Assembly (NCBI GenBank): GCA_000697335.1
Contig: JNEM01008553.1
Coordinates: 1-15,471, forward strand
Source: Conidiobolus incongruus B7586
Taxonomy: Eukaryota > Entomophthoromycota > Entomophthoromycetes > Entomophthorales > Conidiobolaceae
DNA: 15,471 nt
Direction: 5' to 3'
Each line of letters begins with the position of its first letter. Position 1 is the stretch's first letter. Of this stretch, positions 1 through 8,898 are shown in pieces. The notes under the pieces were generated by a model. The model saw only the letters and a program-made list of their open reading frames with translations. It was not told the origin of the DNA and searched no databases. The position numbers were made by a program, and so were the translations under genes.

Positions 1-456
1 TATTATTAAATAAAAGATTTGATAAATATATTGATTTAATATATTTTTTGGTAAAAATAAAACTATAATATCTTATTTTCTTAATTAAATTTTAATAATT
101 ATTTTTCAAATATATGAATAATAAAAAAATATTTTAAAAATCAATTGAATAATTATTTATAAATATGTATTATTTAAAAATAATAAGATATATAAAAATT
201 ATTATTTTTTATCTGCTTTTAATTTTGAATGAAAATATTTAGAATAAAATTTTGGCTTTATATTCTAATATTTAATAATTTAAAAATTATATTTGATAAT
301 ATTAACAAATTTAATAATGAATATCAATTTAGAAACAAACCCACTGATTTTTGAAATATTCTAATTAAATATGAGCAATTCAAAATGCTTTTAATCAATG
401 TCCAAATAGTATATAAATAGAGTGATTAACACTGAAATTTTTACACATTATTCTGA

Positions 457-723
457 TTGCTAATCATAAGGTTCCAATTTTTATCTTTGAGTTTCACCAC
501 CTTGAGCACGGCTTTTGCTGAGGAAAATCGTAGTCATACGGGAATATGTTTATTAGGTTTAATTGCATTGTTAAGACACTGTGGACTTTATTATGATGAG
601 TCATCACATTGTAAACTATCTTTAAGTTAAAAAGCATGCCAATGGACATAGTTATCATATGTCAATTTCTTCAGAAGGTTACCAAGCTAAGTTTGCTACT
701 GTGCTACAGAATATGAAAGATAC
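457..723 (+). other. Unassigned coding-like island
   Basis: Base composition rises here to about 43% G+C (481-540) from far lower values on both sides. On the plus strand one frame is open from 457 to the stop at 628-630. It encodes a stretch rich in S, T, L and H that includes the residues AEENRSHTGICLLGLIALLR. A second plus frame is open from 626 to the stop at 721-723 and includes HMSISSEGYQAKF. The part of the minus strand I checked (the right portion) is broken by stops. There is no convincing start codon, splice site or family resemblance, and any intron linking the two frames would be shorter than the 50-83 base introns elsewhere in this window. It could be the remains of a host gene, an exon of an unseen gene, or chance. 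I do not recognise it. Confidence 0.2.
594..606. promoter_or_regulatory. 13-base palindrome containing TGAGTCA
   Basis: TGATGAGTCATCA is a perfect palindrome about a central G. It contains TGAGTCA, the binding word of AP-1/Gcn4-type bZIP factors, with the flanking A and T also fitting the Gcn4 preference. No start codon of a recognised gene lies close by, so a working role is not shown. It falls inside the unassigned island. Confidence 0.25.
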
Positions 724-1043
724 ATATTAGTTACTTATTATGCTATAGATTATATCTTGTTAATTGAAATTTATGACTAAATAATTTATATAAAATTAAT
801 TGACGTTTAGATTTTTTTTTCCATTCAATTATTTTGTTTCTTTACGGCATTCAAGTATACTGAAACCAAGTTGAATTATTTTATATTTCATTAAGCATAC
901 ATTCAATCATTCGTATATCAAGATATAACTAACATGTTTATTTTTTTCAAAACTCAATGTTTTATACTCTATTTATTTATAAATACTAATAATTAATTTT
1001 GTGAATATTTTTAATAGTTATAATATTGAATATAAATAATATT

Positions 1044-1425
1044 ATGAGACCCCAAAGTGATATCCTTGACACCATTTCTAACCTGGAATTTCTATTGTAT
1101 AAGGAGCTTTTAGCTTAATAGACAATTACTTGCGACATATGTTGTAATACTGCAAGTAACCTTTACACATTAAAACACTACCAATCTCTAGCAATTTCCC
1201 TATATAAGGATTGATCTTAATGATTAAATCTAATGCCTTTCATTGCTTAACCAAGCATTATTCCAAACACCACTTTAGCCAATAAACCCTCAAATACACT
1301 TGCCTACTATTAGATAACAACAATAGCCATTGCCCCACATATTACACCATCCATAATACCCACAGAGAAACTGCAATATCACAACATGTACTTGATTTCC
1401 CAATCAAGGAGTTTCGAATTTATAA
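1044..1425. other. C-skewed island without an intact gene
   Basis: This stretch is less AT-rich than its surroundings, and on the plus strand C greatly outnumbers G: in 1261-1320 about 18 C against 3 G. Such skew is typical of one transcribed or coding strand, here read as minus. Minus-strand frames are interrupted every few tens of codons, and I recognise no family in any of them. It may be an old transposon copy, a decayed gene or a non-coding RNA. Nothing in the sequence decides between these. Confidence 0.2.
1391..1408. repeat. 7-base-pair hairpin
   Basis: CTTGATT (1391-1397) and AATCAAG (1402-1408) are perfectly complementary around a four-base TCCC loop at the right edge of the C-skewed island. 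It could form a small stem in DNA or RNA. No neighbouring gene explains it, and short stems are common by chance. Confidence 0.3.
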
Positions 1426-3359
1426 TTAAAATAATACTATAAAAAATCTAAATTCTCTTTCCGTAATTTTTCATTAAATAATATTTATGATAATTGACTT
1501 TCTAAAAATTTTGGATATATTATTATTCTATAACGTTCAATATAAATATTCAAATTTAAAGGGAATTTATTTTTAATATTATTTGGGCGGATCATTAAAT
1601 AAAACTTTGATATAAAAACCAAGAGTGAAGATTTAAATAATGTTTTATTTGTGATTGTAATTATGATTGAAAATATATTAATGGATAAAATAATATAATT
1701 TGTTTTAAAAAAATTATTATTAAACAATTCAATTTTGCTATTAATAATTTCTGTATATTTTTATCATTATGATATGTAGATATGCATTAAATTCCATCAG
1801 ATTAATATTCTGAAAGTGCAGTAAAGATATATATATTCGATTATAAAATTTTTCAATTAACAACATTTACATTGGTCAAAAAACGCTATATATTTTTTAT
1901 TATTTTACAAGAATGTCGCTCAAAAACAACAAATTCAAAGTAATGTATATTAATTTGAAATAACTGTTAGTTAACTACTATATTATATATGTTAATTTTA
2001 TTATATTGAAAATACAGCATTGATAATATATTCGTCCAATGTATTAGTCTACAAGTATTGTATAAAGATAATATCTGAATTACATAAAATCCTTAAGTTT
2101 AATTATATAGCAATAAATCTTTTAAAAAATAACAAATTTAAGTTGTAGGAATATAGATATACTATATTTATATCGATTCAATACAATGAAATATATATAT
2201 ATTAAAGGTTTACTGAATGATTTAGGCAAACTCCGCAATTTAACATTGGTTAGTATTTTAAATTTCAAAAAGTATGATTGTAGAATGGTTAATCATATTA
2301 TTAATAACCTGGTTTAAATTTAACCAAGAAATATTATATTTTCCCAATATGACAATCAATGATTAAAATCAATTTTTTGATTAAAATTTTAAACTTTGTT
2401 AAAACATATTCACCTTAATACATTTTTATTAAATTTTTAATTCAAATTATTTCAATTCAATAAAGTCCTTAATCTATCCAGTAATTATTGAAATTCTATC
2501 AAAAACAATTAAATAATGATTTGAATTTGTAATTAACAATTTGATCATACATTGATCTAGAAATCCTTTTCATGCAATTAATATAAATAATATCTCAATT
2601 GAATTTTAAAAATCTTTAAAATTGAATCGATTTAATAACTAAAATAAATATGTATTTAATAATTATTTCACTATTATAATTACCTTAATTTATATTTATT
2701 ATTACATATCAAACCAAATTGATTATATAAAATTAATAATAATATTCTTCTAAATTTCATATCAAATATTCATTTAATTTTCAAATCATTAATGCATTTT
2801 AAAAGATTTTATCAATGTAATTCAAAAATATGAGATTTTTTATCTTTCAGCAGTCTATCAGTTTACTTTTATTAATTGAAATTTATTTTTATATATTCAA
2901 ACAGTATTAAATAATAATCAAACCAGGTAATATTTCATAATAATATGATTATCAGTGAAAATTTTATCTGATATATTGATTTTATCAAAACGATAAATTA
3001 AAGTTTTATAAATATCAAATTACAATTATACAAAAAAAATAATTGAAATTTAAATGATGCATTGTAAAATTTATGTTGAAAAATAAAATCTATTATTAAT
3101 AATTTAACGATTATAAACACCATAATTAATATATGTAAATATAAAACAAAATGTAAACATGATTTAAAGGTTAATATAAAAATTATTAACAAAAAATGGG
3201 GCGTTTTAGATAGAGAATCGATTGAAAGAGAAAGGTAATGATTACGCACAATAAGAGATACTCGCAAATTAAGTTATTGCAAATGTTAAAGAGCTTCAAA
3301 ATTGGACAACTTAAGTGATCAAGGTATTGATCTGCGTAAGTAAATTAGAAAGAGAATGA

Positions 3360-4723
3360 TTAAGCGCGAGGCGTCCAGTTGGGGAAAAATCTAGACATAT
3401 CGAGACCAACTTGCGCCATTTGGACGATAATGCGCTCAGGAACAAGGCGATGGTTAACTTCAGGTTGTACCATCAGCTCTTGTTGCGAAAAGTTGAAGAG
3501 CTCAGGAAGTGGCTGCGTTTCTGTGTACATGGCATTGGGATCTCTCAAATCGTCGAAGTAGCTGTGAGCCATGGCCTCCACTGCCGTCAATCTAGCGGTG
3601 GGAGTATAGTCGAGCAGGGAGGGGATAAAATCAATTGCATCTTGCGATGCTCGATTACGGAATACTCTTGAGAAGGGGTGGGGCCTGATAGTAGGGAAGC
3701 GATGATCAACGTATGCAGGATTCATAGCTTCGATCTGCTGGCGGGACGGCGTTCCAAGAACCTTGATAATTTCTACTAGTTGGTCAATACCACTCTCCCC
3801 CGGGAAGAGAGGCTGGCCTAAGATCAACTCGGCCATGACACAGCCTGTCGACCAAATATCAATACTACAGGTATAGCCAGTCGCACCAAATATTAATTCC
3901 GGTGCTCTATAATATCTGGAGCAAATATAAGCAACATTGGGCTCTCCTGGGACAAGTACTTTAGCAGATCCAAAGTCACATAACTTCAAAACACCTGTAG
4001 CTGGGTTGACAAGCAGATTCTGAGGTTTAATATCTCTATGACAGATTCCAGCGACATGAATATATGCCAAAGCACGTAATAACTGATAAGTATATAATTT
4101 CACATACAATGGAGGCATAGGCTGGCGATTTCTGTAATAATATCTAGAAACTTGGAATACTGTTTCGGGTATAAATTCGAGTACAAGGTTTAAATAAGTT
4201 TCATCCTAATTAATCAACTATTAGAATGAATAAAATGGAATTATTTAATCAAAATACTAACTCTAGGTGTTCTAGTATAGAAAAAATATTTTAACTCCAT
4301 AACGTTAGGATGCCTAACACTGCGCATTATTTGTAATTCTCTGTTCTATTATTTCAATTATAAATTAAATTCGAATCAATGAAAACCAAATATGAAAATT
4401 GATTACTCTAAAACGACTATCTTGTAAAACTCTCTTAATAGCAATCACTTCATTGGTTTCGATCAAATTAGCTTTATAGACAACGCCAAAGGAGCCATTG
4501 CCGCAAGCGCGACAGTTTGTATAACTGATAGTTTTAGCCTCACCCGTAAGACCGTCATTAGCTTCAACTGTAATGACTTCATCGGGTCTTGGATGGTCTA
4601 CAATATATGGTTAGATAAAATTACACTTATTCTTCCTATTCCGATTGGGACTGATTTGTGACAGTGGTGGGAATACTTACCAGGTTGAGGAGGTAAATTA
4701 CCGTCGCTTCCCGAAGAACTCAT
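3360..4723 (-). CDS. GSK3-family serine/threonine kinase, copy 1
   Basis: A complete glycogen synthase kinase 3 homologue of 387 residues in four exons: 4681-4723, 4407-4597, 4262-4345 and 3360-4205 (TAA stop). Introns of 83, 61 and 56 bases have GT-AG ends; the first has a CTAAC branch-point-like word, and the third has an unusual GTTAGT donor. The ATG at 4721-4723 has A at -3 and an in-frame stop three codons upstream. The protein shows the glycine loop GNGSFGVV (47-54), ATP-anchoring Lys69, helix-C Glu81, HRD Asp164, DFG Asp183 and activation-loop Tyr199 in [14 protein letters not shown]. Arg80, Arg163 and Lys188 correspond to the phosphate pocket that recognises primed substrates in GSK3. 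The family phosphorylates substrates such as glycogen synthase and regulators of cell cycle, stress and transcription. The N-terminus lacks the Arg-rich inhibitory Ser9 motif of animal GSK3. A C-terminal tail of about 25 residues ending [10 protein letters not shown] is largely shared with the neighbour. The family assignment is very secure; substrates are unknown. Confidence 0.96.
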
Positions 4724-4985
4724 ATTATTTTATTAAACCAAACTTACAATTTCAAATAGATCAAAATTTTTAATATATGAATATATAATTGATATCGCTA
4801 TAATATCTTGATGATTTTAACAAAGAGTAATAAATTAGATTTTTTGTTGATGATTTGATAATCAATTGATTAGCATATGCTGAATATAAAAAAATTACCA
4901 CAATTTAACCTCAAAAATTGAATTATTAAATCCAATTTATTGTTGTTGTTTTGGAATGTTTGATGATTGATATGATGGAAACTAC

Positions 4986-4993
4986 CCCCAATT
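4986..4993. promoter_or_regulatory. CCCCAATT word upstream of kinase copy 1
   Basis: CCCCAATT contains a CCAAT core and lies about 265 bases upstream of the kinase copy 1 start codon. The same eight bases occur twice upstream of kinase copy 2 (8684-8691 and 8799-8806). CCAAT cores are bound by the HAP/NF-Y complex in fungi in either orientation. A binding role here is inference. Confidence 0.3.
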
Positions 4994-5043
4994 GTTGGTA
5001 ACTTAATTTGTGATTAATCAAAATTCTTAATAATTTTTATCCG

Positions 5044-5073
5044 ATTGGCGGAGAATTGATCCATATCACGTGA
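5044..5073. promoter_or_regulatory. CCAAT box and CACGTG E-box upstream of kinase copy 1
   Basis: ATTGG at 5044-5048 reads CCAAT on the gene's strand, and the perfect 8-base palindrome TCACGTGA lies at 5066-5073. They are about 320-350 bases upstream of the start codon at 4723, inside a locally G+C-richer block. CCAAT is the HAP/NF-Y site, and TCACGTGA fits bHLH factors such as Cbf1-type proteins. The clustering supports a real promoter element, but nothing shows binding. Confidence 0.4.
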
Positions 5074-7139
5074 TTTGCGCAGTTTTTGCATTCTCTCAAT
5101 ATCAATCACTTCAAAATTACTTGTCTATTGGCAATGTATTAATAATGAAATATTACTTCCTGGTCATAGTTTAATAATATAATGGATTGGACACATTTCT
5201 ACAACCTTGTTATTGAATCATTTAAAAAAATGATATTAGATTCTACTGAACATATTTCATATCATTGTTTCATAATTTTTCAATTTCAAAATAAGTATTC
5301 AAAGAACAGATAAAATAAAAGTTATCAAGCATTAATAAAATCTAAAATATTATCAAATAATTACTAGCTATTAAAATATGTTTAGATAGTTAGATATAAT
5401 TGCAAATATATAAAGAATAGCGAACATTATGTAATTGAAAGTATTTTGCAAAAAATATCTTAATAAAAAATACTCAAATTAAATCATTTAATATATCCGG
5501 ATTAAAATTTAAGAATGGATTATTATAGATTATTTGTAATAATCTTTTCAACCTACCTTGCAAAAACAGATAAAACTAATTTCCCACGATGAGCATTAAT
5601 TTCATCAATTTAACGAATTTTATTAACCTTAACAATGATGTTTATTTTTTAATATTGTCTGATCTTTCAAACATTAGGGTATTTTTTACATTTAGGTGCT
5701 ACAATTTAGTTGGAATTCCTATATTAACTCAATTATATTTCATCAATGTGACTATATATTCTTCAAAATTTTCTCGGATAAACTACATCTAACCAAATTT
5801 GAAAATAAATAAAATTTCGATTTAAATGATAATTGTTTATATATTTTTACCCCGAAAGAGCTATAAAATTTTATAAATATTTTCAATTAGCTCAGCCTGA
5901 TATATATATTGAATCACCTTAATTCAACAATTGAGAAAAACAGTGAAGATAATTATTCAATAATATATTTTTAAAAGTTGTGCATATAAATAATACCACT
6001 CAAAAATAGATAAGTTAATAAAAAATTGAATATTTACATTTTGAAATATTTAACTAATTTGTAATTATATCATTAATTTGTTTAAAGTTGAAAAGGTTTA
6101 AGCGAATATAGTTCTGCATATACTAGAGAATTAAATTTTTTAATATTTTACATTAATATTATATTGATAAATTCAGTATACTTTAAAATATATAATTACC
6201 TTTGCAATGTTTTATATACACAACAATCAACTTGTAAAGTAAGATTTCTAGATAGAAATGAGTATAATGATATTATAACGGTTTTCTTTAAATCGTGTAT
6301 TTATTTCAAATAGTGACTATTATATAATTTTGTTTGCTTGAAAATATTTCATTTACTCAAATTTCTTGAATCTCGGTTATCAATTTTAGGATATTAAAAT
6401 AGATTAATAAGGATTAACATACTGACTTGATATTTCTTCATTGGTGAGATTATATATCAGATTGAAATATATATTGAAAGAAATTTGCTTCAAATAAAAT
6501 CTAAACTAATGAATTGCTCTATATATTCAGGATAATAAATAGTATACAATAATACAGTTGAATCTCTAGCATATTCACATCAAAACTGTATTTTGCATTC
6601 TACATATGCGAAACATATATTTATATACATATTCCTCTATTCTACCAATATAAAAACCTTAATAAAAAAATATAAAATTCCAAAATTTCACATTGATTAG
6701 CAATTTAACCCAATTAAATTCAAGTGAAAAAGAGGTTGCAAAATTCATGAAAATTCATCCGAAAATAAATTAAATTAATTCAGAGGAATTTCCTATTCAT
6801 TAATTTTTTTAATAATATCATTCTTTTATAGTATTTATTTTTTTTAAAATGAAGTTAATTAAAAACTTGAAATTTTTTTTTGATAATTTTAATTTAATTT
6901 GAGTTATTTTGGCAAATTTGAATAGTTGAGTTTTGAGTGTTGTTTACACTAAAATTATAACTAAATTATAAACGTTTCAAAAAGTTTTAGATACTTTAAA
7001 GTAAATGTGTGTAAAGATAGCAATTTGAAATAGTTGAAGGGGTAAGATCTGTAGAGTCACATTAATTACATTTTTCATTTTGGGAATGATTAAATAGTGT
7101 GAGCTTGGGCTTTGTGGCTTGGAAGGGGTACGCTGTCTC

Positions 7140-8463
7140 CTAGTTGTTACCATTCCAGTAGGGGAAAAATCGGCCCATATCCAGCCCAACATCTCGCATC
7201 TGGTGAATGATGCGTTCGGGGACGAGACGATGGTTAACACTCGGATCAACGAGAAGTTCCTGCTGTGAGAAGTTGAAGAGTTCGGGAAGAGGGTTGCCGT
7301 TGAAAGTAGCATCGGGGCTGCGAAGTTCATCAAAGTAAGGGTGAGCCATAGCTTGAACGGCAGTCAACCTTCGCGAGGGAGTGTAGTTGAGAAGCATTGG
7401 CAAGAACTCAATAGCTGCCGGATCGCTTCTAGGCTTAAAGATTTTGGAGAGAGGCAATGGTCTAATAGTGGGGAATTTGTGGTTGACATAAGCTGGGTTC
7501 ATAGCATTAATTTCATCCCTTGTGGGAGTACCTAAGATTTTTATGATTTCAACAAGTTGATCAATGCCACTGTCACCTGGAAATAGTGGCTGGCCATTGA
7601 CAATTTCGGCCATTACACAGCCTGCTGACCAGATATCGATGCTGCTAGTATAGCTTGTAGCACCAAAGATCAATTCTGGAGCTCTGTAGTATCTAGAACA
7701 AATATAAGCGACGTTGGGTTCTCCTGGAACAAGCACTTTTGCGGATCCAAAGTCGCATAGCTTTAAAACTCCAGTCCTAGTATCGACTAATAAATTTTGG
7801 GGTTTGATATCGCGGTGGCATATTCCAGCAACATGAATGTAAGCTAAAGCTCTCAACATTTGATAAACGTACAATTTAACATGGAGGAAAGGGACAGGCT
7901 CGCGTAGCCTATGGGAATGACGACTTAATTGAAATACAGTTTCCGGCATAAATTCTAACACGAGATTTAAATAGGTATCCTCACTCTAAAAGACTATCAA
8001 TACTGAAATAAATGTGTGAATTAAAAATAATTTACTTGAGTAGCTTGAGTATAAAAGTAATATTTCAATTCCATAACATTAGGATGTCTGACACTTCTCA
8101 TAATTTGAAGCTCTCTATTCTAAATAAAATAATCAATTAAAACTTTCTTTAAAAACTAATTCGTTGTTATTACTCTAAATCGGGGATCTTGTAAAACTCT
8201 CTTAATAGCAATAAGTTCTCCGCTATGAATTAACTGGGCTTGATAAACAACACCGAAAGATCCGTTAGCATAAGCTTTGCATCGAGTGTAATGAATCTCT
8301 TCAACTTGCCCTGACAATCCGTCATTAGCTTGCACAGAGATCACATCCGTGGGGCTGGGTTGATCTAAAACAGCGATCAGCTCAAAACACTATTAAATAG
8401 TTAAGCTGCTTAATTACCAGGTTGAGGAGGTAAATGATTTGTAGATTGACCATTCATCAGCAT
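7140..8463 (-). CDS. GSK3-family serine/threonine kinase, copy 2
   Basis: A second GSK3 homologue of 388 residues in four exons: 8418-8463, 8174-8364, 8036-8119 and 7140-7985 (TAG stop). Introns are 53, 54 and 50 bases with GT-AG ends. Exons 2, 3 and 4 have exactly the lengths seen in copy 1 (191, 84 and 846 bases), and intron phases match (1, 0, 0). An in-frame TAA directly before the ATG at 8461-8463 fixes the upstream limit; a second ATG two codons on (8455-8457) is the alternative start. Lys70, HRD Asp166, DFG Asp185 and activation-loop Tyr201 are present, as are Arg81, Arg165 and Lys190 of the primed-substrate pocket. The glycine loop reads AYANGSFG, with Ala48 where GSK3 normally has the first loop Gly. 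The protein should still be a kinase, perhaps with altered nucleotide binding. No Ser9-type inhibitory motif is seen. It is clearly a tandem paralogue of copy 1. Confidence 0.95.
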
Positions 8464-8683
8464 TTAATAAAAATATTCGGTGAGTATAAAAGATATAAAA
8501 AATTGAAGTCTATTGTATATTAAATAGCAATAAAAAGTACTCAATTCCAATTGTGATAATTGACTTTATGGTACAATTTCACGTATTACAAATTCGATAC
8601 CTCGTGCCAAATATCACACTGATTGGTTCAAACCCACTAGCGATTGAGTGATTGTTGAGTAATAATAAATTGACTTCCAGTCA

Positions 8684-8691
8684 CCCCAATT
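8684..8691. promoter_or_regulatory. CCCCAATT word upstream of kinase copy 2 (proximal)
   Basis: This copy of the eight-base word shared with the copy 1 promoter lies about 225 bases upstream of the copy 2 start, a distance similar to that in copy 1. It contains a CCAAT core. Function is inferred from the shared position only. Confidence 0.3.
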
Positions 8692-8798
8692 CTGCATTCT
8701 TGTATCTCCAATGGACGACTTGTTTATTGAGAATTGAATTTAAAATTCCTATACATCATAGTAACCACATGTTAAAACTTTGGTCATCATTCCTACCA

Positions 8799-8806
8799 CC
8801 CCAATT
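8799..8806. promoter_or_regulatory. CCCCAATT word upstream of kinase copy 2 (distal)
   Basis: Second copy of the same word in the copy 2 upstream region, 115 bases from the proximal one. The flanking bases differ, so only the core is shared. Confidence 0.25.
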
Positions 8807-8880
8807 TTAGAGGAATTTCAATTTCTATCAAAATTGGATGAATTTCCAGAATTTTACTAATATTCGTTTTTATATCTAAT

Positions 8881-8898
8881 TGACGCCATATCGCGTCA
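8881..8898. promoter_or_regulatory. TGACGC-N6-GCGTCA inverted repeat
   Basis: Two perfect 6-base half-sites in inverted orientation are separated by CATATC, about 420 bases upstream of kinase copy 2. TGACG is the half-site of ATF/CREB-type bZIP factors, and a dimeric protein spaced over the six-base gap would fit. Four CG-containing half-site positions in such AT-rich DNA make chance less likely. No counterpart is seen upstream of copy 1. Confidence 0.35.

Larger units (their letters stand above)
1..3359. other. AT-rich gene-poor region left of the first kinase
   Basis: About 3.4 kb of mostly A/T sequence with no gene I can support. Open frames in it (for example minus 1485-1727 and minus 2998-3267) translate to runs of I, L, F, N and K with no domain and are what such composition gives by chance. 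Two stretches stand out by composition, about 457-723 and about 1044-1425, and are listed separately. The last 150 bases or so before 3360 are the likely 3' untranslated region of the kinase gene. Confidence 0.7.
4724..7139. other. Intergenic region between the two kinase genes
   Basis: The first 400 bases or so next to 4723 are the likely promoter of kinase copy 1 and are less AT-rich, with CCAAT, CACGTG and CCCCAATT words. The rest is very AT-rich and holds no gene I can support. The plus-strand open frame 5589-5792 has only low-complexity hydrophobic/Asn-rich content, no neighbours and no family. The last 150 bases or so before 7140 are the probable 3' untranslated region of kinase copy 2. 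Confidence 0.7.

Noticed and set aside
1044-1425. Tc1/mariner transposase remnant
   Set aside because: Some minus-strand fragments rich in W, G and M recall such transposases superficially, but no diagnostic motif or catalytic residues can be recognised.
1485-1727. 80-codon minus-strand open frame
   Set aside because: Almost only I, N, F, L and K residues, as expected by chance in such AT-rich DNA.
2998-3267. 89-codon minus-strand open frame
   Set aside because: Composition-driven hydrophobic run with no motif or family; it lies in the AT-rich 3' flank of kinase copy 1.
5589-5792. 67-codon plus-strand open frame
   Set aside because: Low-complexity Asn/Ile/Leu-rich translation, no domain, no codon bias like the real genes.
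6977-7333. 118-codon minus frame at the end of kinase copy 2
   Set aside because: It overlaps the conserved C-terminal exon of the kinase in another frame and is a shadow of it.
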